From Owenia fusiformis (Eukaryota; Annelida; Polychaeta; Sabellida; Oweniidae), in assembly GCA_903813345.2 (NCBI GenBank), contig CAIIXF020000001.1, forward strand, positions 39,029,366 through 39,093,365: a stretch of 64,000 nt of DNA. The letters run 5' to 3'. The notes under the pieces were generated by a model, which was not told where the DNA came from, did not search any database, and worked only from the letters and a program-made list of their open reading frames with translations. Positions 22,375 to 32,752 of this stretch are shown piece by piece; the stretch's first letter is position 1; each line of letters begins with the position of its first letter. The translations under genes and the position numbers were made by a program.

Positions 22375-23610
22375 CATTTACATGTACATGAACTGCCAAT
22401 TTAAATGTATCATTTCATGTGTATACTGTACTTCCATTTCATTATATGGAAGTTGAATTATTGAAGCACATAGTCCCCTGTGCAATATATGTGCAGTTTG
22501 TGGATGTATATATGTGCACTTTGTGAATGTACATGTTGATGTGCACTATGAGAATATCAGGTGCCTCTATTTCTGAAAGCAATTGAATTCTAGGCCCATA
22601 GTATAAAGTGTTCTTTTAGGGATACTTTGTACTCAACTGACATGTTTTGTCAGGAATTTTATAAGGAATATGACACTGGGGAATTTCACACTTCTAATAA
22701 CAATTAAATTTTAAACTATCCAATTTTAGTTTTACAAAATGTTTAAAAGAATGGGCTACATAAAAGTTGTTACTGTTGGTGTACACGTTAAATGTTTGAA
22801 TAAATGTAATGGTTTATTTGTAAATCTGAGTAAATGAATCATACAGCTCTTATGAGTTAACCATGATATATATTAAGATATAACTATTATATTAAAGAAT
22901 TTAAAAACCGATTAAATTAACCCAATTTTTATAGTTTACAGGTTTTTACAATGTCTTTAAGGGAGTGATGTACATTTATTGAACAGTGATTTTGTTCACA
23001 CGGTTAGGTATGCATTATCAATTTTTGACCAATCAAAATGCAGTATAGCCATGTGTTATCTGAAATGCTAATGCATTTTTTAGTCGAAATCTAGGTTAAG
23101 AATTGAGTTATCACTGTTCAATCAGGTGTGAAAAGGAATTAAGCATAAGAACATGTCCATTATTGTGTGAAATAATGCACACTAACCGTAAATCTAAATG
23201 GGTTTGTGTAAACAACTGTGCATACAATAAAACATTGATGCATCTAATGAATTCGTTCTTGTTCTGAGCTTGAATCCTTTGACACCAGAACAATGTTTTT
23301 GATGCATGCTTTGTAAGCATAAATGCATAACATTTGTTGCTACACATATATCTTTTGGTTAATTTTCATTGTAAGTACCAACACATACATGTTCACTATA
23401 CTACTTTACATTTACAGCATTAGACCTAGTATTTTCAATTGCCTTCAAAAATGGTGGCATGGTTAGTAGGTTAACGGAATGTATGAAAAAACGGGTCCTC
23501 ATAAAATGCTGTTTCATAGTCACCATATTGTCAACTTAACATATTGTGAATAGAAATAGAGTAGTGTTTGCTATAAAACATGAATGTTGAATTTTGTTGT
23601 TCGTTTTTAT
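22375..23610. other. intergenic, nothing recognised
   Basis: AT-rich sequence with short unsupported open frames only. No repeat family member or splice-linked coding segment was seen. Confidence 0.6.
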
Positions 23611-24511
23611 GTCACCACCAGAAGTGGTGACATATTGTTGTAGTCTCCAATTTTTTATTTAATAATTTAACAAAAACCTTTTTTTCTATTGATCATATTC
23701 AATTTTGAATTTTTCCATAATGCCTATTTTTCTGTGTCGTTGCCATTTCTCAAGTTGGCCTGTTACCGAGGAATTGCCAGTTTTGACCTCAAAATGTAGA
23801 TTTTCTTTAAATAAAAAAAATGAGAATAAAATCAGTGGCAGTAGTTGCTGTATGTGCAACATATATGTCCTCTAGATTTCAATGGTCTTGGAATTAGTTT
23901 TTGGCATTTACTCTTTAACATTTGATAAAAATTAGTGAATGGCAGGTTTTGTGTTTGACATGGTTTCAAAGTTTGTCAATAAGTATTACTAATTTTTGTT
24001 CTCTTGCAATTTTTGTCTCAATCAAAAATTTCAAAAAGGCCTTAGTTAAGCTTTAATGTCCTGTTTAAGAACACATTCTCACTATTGAAATGGATTTTTG
24101 CAGTAGTATCCAACATGAATGTACTTGTTGAGATTCAATCAATTTGAGTTCTTGGGAGAAAATGAGGGTTTCAACAAGGGTGCATTGACAACATGGTAAC
24201 ATATATGATGGTATCCCAATGCTAAGTCATTGATAAGGTTGATGATGTCCCCATGTTAGGTCAGAACTTTGGGCCAAAATTACTTGAAAAGTGTTCAGAA
24301 GTGAAATACAAGAATATTTGGCCAATGTGAGGGGGTTGGTCAGATATATGTTCTGAAAGTTTCATGAAGAAAAAGGCAAGAAAACAAAAGTTATAGCAAA
24401 ATTAGCATTCTGATACTTTTAGCATCTTTCTGTTTCACCTGGAACATGCTCTGATATTATGAGGCATATTCTGTGATCTGAGGACATCAATAAGTGTCAA
24501 TAAGTGTGATA
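23611..24511 (+). repeat. hairpin-headed dispersed repeat (GTCACCACCAGAAGTGGTGAC)
   Basis: The head TGTCACCACCAGAAGTGGTG (from about 23612) is a near-perfect hairpin followed by ACATATTGT. It is organised like the head at 16664. The 3' boundary is unclear; repeat-like sequence runs to about 24480. No coding capacity. Confidence 0.45.
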
Positions 24512-24795
24512 CAGGGTGTTAAAAGACGCAACCCAAAGAAATCGCTTTATCATAAAAAATACTGGTCCAATTATGTTCATATTTTCAGGAAATAAAGAAG
24601 AGACTGTGTATGTATTCCTCCTGTAAATGGTTAGTTGTAAAACATGATGCCTTGGACACCTGCTCAAAAGACAGTTGTACTTGGAAAATACGAAAAACGC
24701 AGTCAGGGGTGACTGCAACCGCCAAAAAATTAAATAACTTCCTAACCATAGTGTTTTGGCTCTTCAAATTTGGCACAAATCATCTTCATTCACTG
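24512..24795 (+). mobile_element. mariner-like 5' end, truncated
   Basis: TA followed by CAGGGTGTTAAAAGACGCAA is a typical mariner-like terminus, but the matching inverted end does not occur downstream. The element is cut off at the start of a palindrome at 24796. The plus-strand frame here shows no transposase motif. Confidence 0.55.
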
Positions 24796-25205
24796 TCACG
24801 CGGTCCTAACTTCGACCGTTAATTTGAATCTTTGACCTACCAGGTGCTTGAAAATCAAGGATTGCGAGTCTCATACTGCACCGTTTTTCTTCAAACTTAT
24901 ACCATTAAAAGCAGAACAAAATTGCCTTTCTGTCGGTGCATTACTTTATTGTAAAGAATCCCTCGTTCTAGCAGCGTTTTGGTCCCCAGCTGTTAAAAGG
25001 CCTTCTTACAGCTGGGGACCAAAATGCCGCTGGAAGTAGGGACTCTGTTGAAGAGAATAATGTACCATCAGAAAGGGATTTGTGTTATGCTTTGAATGGA
25101 ACAAGTTTGAAGAAAAACGGTGCAGTATGAGACTCGTAATCCTTGATTTTCAAACATCCGGTAGGTCAAAAATTCAAATTAACGGTCGAAGTTAGGACCG
25201 CGTGA
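24796..25205. repeat. 410-bp palindrome (hairpin MITE)
   Basis: The left arm starts TCACGCGGTCCTAACTTCGA and the right arm ends in its complement. The arms pair through to a centre near 25000, where CCCCAGCTG on both sides closes the hairpin. Arm identity falls from nearly complete at the ends to about 80 percent inside by eye. CTG flanks both sides (24793-24795, 25206-25208), possibly a 3-bp target duplication. It encodes no protein. Confidence 0.75.
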
Positions 25206-25649
25206 CTGTATGGTAAATCAAATGAAATCAAAATCACTTCAGGGACTTTACAGCCATGGTTGAAATGCTTTCAAATCACAGTCAAACGCCCTGATTCAGG
25301 AAGACTTAAGAAGGCATTTTGACCATGACTCCGTTCAGTTGGATGAGTTGTCCGGGGGATGAAATTATAAATCTGCTTTATATGGGCTTATTAGCCTTTT
25401 GCAGATTATCGACATAGACATAGATAGACATTTTCAAGAGTTATTTTATATATGTCCGACAAATCGAATTATGGTTTTGTTACTATCATGTATGTAATTA
25501 TGATGATGTATTTAATAGTATCTAGATGTCTCGTTCATTCATTTGACCAATAAAAATCATAACTGCCAGGAAAGTAATATGAATAAAGTATGTAAATAAA
25601 TGAATTAAAACGTCAAATTAAGAAGCAAAAGTCTTTTCTGGGTCACTGC

Positions 25650-26001
25650 GAATGGCATGATTTCCTCGAGTCTCTTCAGTTGCAAGGCAACCATACTGGG
25701 ACCGATTCGCGTCGTTCCACTACTGCCCTTGGTGGGGGCCCGCTACCATACTATATGACTCCCGGAGTTTACTAAAGCACGTTAGTGGAGGAACCAACCA
25801 CAGTCTCACAATCTGTCTCCGGCAAGAGCGGCCAGAGAACCAACCCATGCCAAGGGCCGGTAAATGGTTGGACCTTCGGACCGGGTGTCCGTAGTGACAA
25901 TGATCAACAACTCCGTACCTGGGGCTCGAACGCGGGACCTCCGTATCCCACGACGTTCAACCGCAGAGTAGCCTCAGTCTACGCCACTAGGCTACCCTGC
26001 T
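25650..26001 (-). mobile_element. tRNA-derived SINE
   Basis: Read on the minus strand, the 5' part carries a polymerase III A box (TAGCCTAGTGGCGTAGACTG, 25994-25975) and a B box (GGTCCCGCGTTCGAGCCCC, 25939-25921) at tRNA-like spacing. A GC-richer body with no open frame continues to about 25650. The region is much more GC-rich than its surroundings. The 3' tail and target duplication are not clear, so the boundaries are approximate. The anticodon stem is not a convincing functional tRNA. Confidence 0.6.
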
Positions 26002-26731
26002 TAGGTGTCAAAACTGCTAAAAAATAATGTAGTTGTAATAATTATTTGCTTGGATAAACATGATATTACATTTCTTAATTGATTAATTGGATTTAGTTGG
26101 AATTGAAGTTCGACCAACGATCAAGCCAATGCAATCAACAACTCTTGCAAATGTGAACGGGAGTCGTAAAGACAGAAAGTACAAGAATCGTGATCGTAAA
26201 GTATTATATTTAAGACACGCTTTGAATATCGGGTAGGAGAAACATTCCAAAATGAAGAAGAATCATTTAGAACATTTGATTTGTTGCCAATATATCAATT
26301 GCGTCTCAAATGAATTAAATAAAGGGTATCGCGGGCCACTAAAGCCGATGAGTAAAAAAAATATAATTGACGCATTTAGATCGCTCAATATAACGGTAAG
26401 TGAGGTTTGTGTAGATACGTCGAGGAAAATAAGCTATTTCGACGCTTGAAATAATCTGATTACGCTTATTAATAATTACGCGTGGCTATTAAACACAAGT
26501 GATGTGTAGAACAAAAACAAGAAAACTGAACGACCTATTAAGGAACTGTTCTTCAGTTTCAAAGTGTTCAAGATATTTCCGCATGTACAAAAACACAAAA
26601 TTTATATTTTAGGCTATCCATATTTTGTCAGATATCTCCAATTCATATTAGATTCATATTATCATGTTTCCGAAAAGAATTTACACTCGCTACTCAAAAT
26701 AAAATGAGGCACGGATACAAGTACAGAGAAT
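26002..26731. other. intergenic, nothing recognised
   Basis: AT-rich stretch between the SINE and the foldback element. Its open frames are short and have no homology that I recognise. Confidence 0.5.
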
Positions 26732-26744
26732 AGCCTAGTGAAGG

Positions 26745-27861
26745 GTAACTGGTCAACTCGTACCCAAGACAACTCGTCCCCAAGTCAAGTCATACCCAAG
26801 ACAACTCGTACCCAAGACAACTCGTACCCAAGACAACTCGTACCCAAGACAACTCGTACCCAAGTATATGTTTTGTTTTGAATCAAGTGTTGGGCTGGGA
26901 ATGGGTATAGATATACATATTATAATGGTTACATACAGTTCAGAATAGTTTGAAGTATGTAGAAGAGTTTTTGGAAGAAATTGATTGAAATTTGTGACCA
27001 AATATATTGGTCGCAGATTCAGATGTTCGAGGGAAGAGATTTATGTTTATTCAACATATTCATAATCATTGTTCACAATATTAGTGGTATTTTTGTATGT
27101 TAATGAGTGTTTGGAACAAGTATCAGATCTAATTCATCTTGAAATATGGTATTATCAAAAATATAAAGATTTTCAAAACTTGCGCCTATTTCTTATTAAA
27201 CAGATAATCTATTTAGGATTTTATATTATCAGATTAAAGAATGATAATTCTAAGAAGTCACCTTCATAAAATTAAGCAATAAAAAATATTCTAAATAATA
27301 TGAATATCAAATATTATTTTGATACTTATTCATACATGATATAATACACTTTGCATGCATGTGTTCAAATATAATCCAATTAAGTTCAAAATGGAAAAGA
27401 AATTAACAGATTAAAGTTCCCTTATTAATTTTTTCTGAATGCACTAAGCTAAATTAATTTTTGATTCATTTTTTGAAAAGTTACTGTTGTAATTATATTC
27501 ATTTATATATATGTATTACAAAAAAAGTTGAGAACAAGCCCTTTAAAGCACTTCATAGGTAATCCAAGTTAAAACAACAAAATGCTTTGCTTAATCCATT
27601 GAGAAAAAATGTCTTCTAAATTCAGAAAAAATATTGAGGCACATTATAAGATAACATTTTGACACAGACTCAATTTGTTTTCTTATATGCACCCATAATA
27701 CAGAAAATAAACGTGGGTACAAGTTGTCTTGGGTACCAGTTGACTTGGGTACGAGTTGTCTTGGGTACAAGTTGTCTTGGGTACGAGTTGTCTTGGGTAC
27801 GAGTTGTCTTGGGTACGAGTTGTCTTGGGTACGAGTTGACTTGGGTACGAGTTGACTAGGA
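26745..27861. mobile_element. foldback element with 16-bp tandem units at both ends
   Basis: The left end has about seven copies of AACTCGTACCCAAGAC (26753-26870). The right end has about nine copies of the complement (27713-27855). The middle, about 840 bp, is unique AT-rich sequence. The same 13 bases AGCCTAGTGAAGG flank the element at 26732-26744 and 27862-27874, which is best read as a target site duplication. Open frames across the arrays (for example VLGTSCLGYELSWVR) are translations of the repeat. The structure matches FB/Galileo-type or Mutator-like foldbacks, but 13 bp is longer than the duplications I know for them. Confidence 0.8.
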
Positions 27862-27874
27862 AGCCTAGTGAAGG

Positions 27875-29530
27875 CATCTATCTAATACTGTAGTGGCTTT
27901 TCCATATAGCTTTTAAATCTCGTTAAGGTCTCGTTTAATGAGATTTTAGGAGATCTGCATTTTTTACCACTAAAGACTAACATTTTCTTCTATTTGAATT
28001 CTGTGTGTAATTTTCTATCAAAACAACTTAGTTTTTGCACTGTTATTTACCTTAATTCAAATTCCCAAGTTTTCTAAAAATGGTCGGGCTAAATTCCCAT
28101 TGACACAATGTTGAAAAACCTTCAAAAGTTCATTTACTCTTACAAGGATCACAATTTTAATGTGAAATCACAAACCATATGTCAACAATATCATATAGTT
28201 ACATTCTAATTGTGATAGTTGATTCAAATGAAATTACTTGTTAAATCAAGAAATTAAGTGACTCTTGTCATGTTATTTAGCCCTACCTATACCCATGATG
28301 CCATCTATTTTTCCATTTATATGGAAAGAGTCAATTCTACAGAATCAGACTTTTGGGGAATGCGTTGAGCGGGGACGTACCACATCCTTTCAGGGTGTAT
28401 CATTAACATTCTAAGGTTTAATTCTCTATTTTGTTCTGGTAAATATCATTATGATATATAAAATCGCAAAAATAACTTTCCAATGATGTGCTTGAACGTT
28501 TGTAAAATCGTGTTTTTAAAGTAGAATACGTAATGCTTGATTTCTCGGTTAACAGACGGACCAATTTCATTTTTGTATTTAACGACATTTTAGATGATAA
28601 TTTTTTTACAATGCCCCTCATAGTAGTACTTGAATCATGACAGTAGAACGCATGGAACATCGTTAAATTCCAAGCAGAAATAAACGTGACACAAGTCGTA
28701 TTTTGTAGAACTCTTAAACTGGAAGCATTTTATAAATCCTGAGGAAGGTAACTGTTAACGTATGTTCCACTGATGAAAACTTTTGTTTCTTCTTTAATTA
28801 TTTATTTTAATATCAAATAAAACAATTTACATACAGTTACATTCAATACAATACCTGACAATGTACATTACAATACAGATCAACAGAAAATGAATACATA
28901 AAAATGAATGGGACGGATATTCATATTTGGCTATTGCACATCATAATGTGCATATGTGGAATTGTCACTTTTCATTCATCTCAATTATAGGCTCCAAACA
29001 GCACTGTTTCTTTACTCTAATTCAAATCTGTTTGTAAAAATAAAATTTACCGTGTTCCTGTTATTTAATAACCGATCTATAGACGTCCTTGTTGTCAGGT
29101 AGTTGAACTTCTGAATTGTCTTCTCAGATTGAGTTTTTAAATTGTTAGGCCAGTCTACAGCAAGCATTTTGGGAAATCAGAGGGCCACTTGTTAGTAACA
29201 AGTGGCATTTTCGAAGAATGATCAAAATCAGACGTCCTATGGCCATTAGACGGACAAACAGGCAAACGAATAGGCGGCTTTTCTATCTCTGATGACAGGT
29301 TGTTCTCGTCTCAAAATACATGTTCTCTCGTTTGTAAGAATTTCCGTCAATTCTAATTAATGAATATCATGTATCAAAATTTATAAAATTGTCTAATATT
29401 TTACTCCAAATAAACTCTAAATATGAGTTCGATCCCGGGGTTCGATCGCTAACTTGTCAATCAATTAAGTTGCGCTTGCATATTGTCTCTTAAGGTTACA
29501 CGCAGGAAAACTTTACAATTTGCGTCGGTA
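27875..29530. other. intergenic, nothing recognised
   Basis: AT-rich. No repeat structure or coding segment was supported. Confidence 0.55.
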
Positions 29531-31268
29531 TTCACTGTTACATAACTAGTTACTTTGACGAAACGTCAATGTAACAAAATGGATGAACTTCCTAGATATG
29601 TGTTTTTTTGTTTTCTCGATTTAAACTTACACTCCCCTCCATAAGTTTGGCAACCTTAGCTCCCCCATTGAACTACGTGTTAAAGTCTCTTTACCTTTGA
29701 ATTTTTATTTACTTAACCTGCGATGAAAATACTTATACTATTGATGGAAACGTAATTTGACTTTATTTCCAATACCTCCAAATTTTCGTAATTTTTTTCT
29801 TCAATTACAATAAGTCGAAAATTGATGATAAATTTTTGAAAATCGACATCCCCATGTTAACCATTGGGAAATGGTAGGTTTGCCGCAAATCATATGACAA
29901 TATCCATCCATCCGAGTCCTTGCAAAATACGAGTTGGGCAGGCAATTGAATTTGCTAACTTTATTTAACAAAAATTGATATGTTTTTTCAGATTCAACAA
30001 AGTTATACGGCTTTAAAGTCAAAATTGTTTTTCAAAAAACCTCTCCCATTGAAATAACACAGGAGGCGAAAAATTATTTTCAAAAATGACTTTGAAACGC
30101 TGTAACTTTAGTATTCATCAAATAAACTATATATAGGGTGGTCAAAAAAAATGGAAACCCTGTCGCCATTTTCCTCATATCTTTGTCATTTTAGGAAATT
30201 ACTCCCTGATATTTAGCACATTTGTACATCAATCAATTTTGTATCGACCTACCATATTTCATGACCATCAAATTGATAGTCACAATATTACAGCACTTTA
30301 AACAACATGCTCCATTGGCCAATATTGCACTTTCGGAAAACCTGCACCTATCATCCAAAAACTCCCTACCTAACTTCAACCTGTGGTGATACACCAAAAA
30401 AGAGTGTACGAGAATAACCCCAGGACAACTGCACACCTCAAAAAGCAGATCATCCATGTCTTTCAGGTCATACCTGCTGAAAAATGTAGTCAGATCATTG
30501 ACAACCTGTTCAGATTTGCCAATAGCGCGATGGTGGCCACACTGGGGCATTTTGTTCAAAGTGCTGTACCATTGTGACTATCAATCTGATGGTCATGGAA
30601 TATGGTTAGCTGGTAGGAAATTGAATGCTGTACATACGTGTCAAATTTCAGGGAATAATTACCCAAAATGACGAAGATACGAGGAAAATGCAGGGTTTCC
30701 ATTTTTTTTGACCACCCTGTACTTCGTGTACAAAAAAGTTAGACAATTCAATTTTCTATATAAAAATATTTTTTACTGAATCTTTTACTGAAAAGATATC
30801 CTGATTTCTGATTTGCCCCGAACCCTCCATTCCCATTAGATTACATGGAAATGACAATTTTCAAAAATTCATCAAATTTATCATCAATTTTCGACCTATT
30901 GTAATTGCGGAAAAAAATTGAGAAAATGTGAAGGTATTGGAAATAAAGTCAATTTACGTTTCCATCAATATTATAAGTTATTTCATCGCCGGTTAAGTAA
31001 ATAAAAATTCAAAGGTAAAGAGGCTTTAACACATAGTTCAATGGGGGAGCTAAGGTTGCCAAACTTATGAAGGGGAGTGTATTTTAAGTCATGTTGCGGA
31101 TTATCATTTGGCACAACATTAGAAAATATAGTCTAGCTTTTAGAAATGCTCTCGGTTTGAAATTTTACTAGTAGGTTTAAATCGAGAAAGCAAAAAATTC
31201 GTAACCAGGAAGTTCATCCATTTTGTTACATTGACGTTCCGTCAAAGTAACTAGTTGTGGAACAGTGA
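29531..31268. repeat. 1.7-kb inverted repeat around a mariner MITE
   Basis: The left arm (about 29531-29860) starts CACTGTTACATAACTAGTTA. The right arm (about 30845-31268) ends in its near-complement. Blocks such as CAAAATGGATGAACTTCC and AGCTCCCCCATTGAACTA pair across the whole length. The right arm has about 85 extra bases near 31090-31180. A mariner-type MITE sits between the arms. No gene was found in it. Confidence 0.7.
30134..30719 (+). mobile_element. mariner-like MITE with transposase C-terminal remnant
   Basis: Inverted ends TAGGGTGGTCAAAAAAAATG and CATTTTTTTTGACCACCCTG (one mismatch at the tip), flanked by TA. On the plus strand, 30395-30565 reads KRVYENNPRTTAHLKKQI and then DNLFRFANSAMV, the tail region of a Tc1/mariner transposase lacking the catalytic core. 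It is a deleted, non-autonomous derivative. Confidence 0.75.
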
Positions 31269-31309
31269 TTTTGGCATTCGGTTTAACACCTTTCAGTACA
31301 ATGCGCGTC

Positions 31310-31989
31310 GGTATAATGGGTTACGGTGCGCGTCGGTGTCCATCTGGCTTGCGACATACACTTTTGGACCAACAATAGTGGCACGTTTTAAAACCTCTGT
31401 CATAGGGTTCCCGTTTTAAGTAATCTTTGTTCAACATCAATACAGAAAACTCCCCATTGACTCCTGGTTTAAAAGCTCGTCTATTTTCAAGATGGCCGCC
31501 ATTTTTGTCTCGTGAAATTCTCTTTTGACCCATTTCCTAGCTTTACAAATAAATTCAGATGTCCTGCATTGTAAAAAGCCATGTCAATGTGAAGAGTAGT
31601 TGTTTGAAATGATTTTGTTACAAAAAATCAGCAAAAAATTATATCCGTTTTTTTATTTTCAGCCATTTTAGTTAACATTGATTTGTCCATCTGTCTTGTG
31701 AAATCCACTTTTGGACCACTTGCCTCAACCTCTGTCGATAGGATTCCCGTTTTAAGTTATTTTTGTTCAACATCAATACAAAAAAACTCCCCTATGACTC
31801 CTGGTTCAAAAGGTCCCCTATTTTCAAGATGACCACCATGTCTTTGTAAAGAGTAGTTGCAAGAAATAATTTTTTACAAAAAATCGGCAAAAAATTATAT
31901 CCGTTTTTTTTATTTGTTGTCATTTTAGCCATCATTCACTTTTGAGCAAGACCATGTGAGCCCAGTACCCATGGTACTATTTTTTCTAG
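31310..31989 (+). repeat. Helitron-like relic of a second family
   Basis: Two diverged units (about 31330-31690 and 31690-31930) share CCATCTG, CCACTTTTGGACCA, CCCGTTTTAAGT, TTGTTCAACATCAATAC and TCAAGATGGCCGCCAT-type segments. The 3' end has a short hairpin AGTACCCATGGTACT, then TATTTTTT and CTAG at 31986-31989, followed by TT. The 5' end is not defined. Confidence 0.45.
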
Positions 31990-32349
31990 TTTTATTGACT
32001 CTATCAAGGGCAATAATGTAAGCTCAAGTATGACACCTTGCTACTGTTCAGGGCACTATATCATCTACAGAAGCAATCATTTGTAATAGTTCCAAGATTT
32101 ATTATCAAAAATAACAATGTAATGACACCTTCACAGAACAAACATTCATAAGTTACACGTGCAATTATTATTAAACAACTGTTTTTCATGAAAACAATTA
32201 TTACATTTAAGCACATCTTCTCTAATGTGTGCTAACAATGTCTAACATAAAGTATTTGCAATTAATTGGTTCATTCAACTTAAAATTGTCGATACGGTAG
32301 GTTCAAAATGCTGGCATTTTTAGCACTTCCAGAGAGTGAGCATGTATTT

Positions 32350-32720
32350 ACGTTCAGTGGCAAATTATATTAGAAAATGTATCTCAAAGTACAAAAGGAT
32401 CACAGAATAACTGGTATGTGATGAAGATCTAAATTGGCAATCAAAGCTTATTATTCTGAAGATCAATTAATTAATAACTCATTGCACACAATGTACGGTT
32501 TGGACAAGCAAAATGATCTCTGTTGTCACCATTTTGAAACCAGGCAAGCTTTTAAGATGCCACGTATGGGCCAATTTAAGATTTTATATAGACACATTTG
32601 AAAAGTGAAACCATTTGAATTTTTGTGGAGAATTTCAAATAAGTCACCCATGTGTTGACAGAGAGACGGACGGACAGACAGACAAGTGGATGATTACAAT
32701 AGCTCACACAATGTGAGCGA
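32350..32720 (-). repeat. hairpin-headed repeat next to the ORC4 stop
   Basis: On the minus strand the sequence starts with the hairpin GCTCACATTGTGTGAGC (32718-32702), then TATTGTAATC and a CTGTCTGTCCGTCCGTC tract (about 32685-32660). This layout matches the other hairpin-headed repeats. It ends about 35 bases from the ORC4 stop codon, so it probably forms part of the ORC4 3' UTR. The far end is approximate. Confidence 0.5.
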
Positions 32721-32752
32721 ACAATAAATATATAATTATAATAATTATATCA

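Noticed and set aside
25918-26001. Functional tRNA gene
   Set aside because: A and B boxes are present, but the cloverleaf is not convincing and the sequence continues into a SINE body.
25785-26027. 80-residue GC-rich open frame
   Set aside because: It runs antisense through a tRNA-derived SINE with clear A and B boxes.
26753-27859. Open frames with repeated LGTSCLGYELSWVRVV phrases
   Set aside because: They are translations of the 16-bp array on either strand, since the unit length gives open frames by chance.
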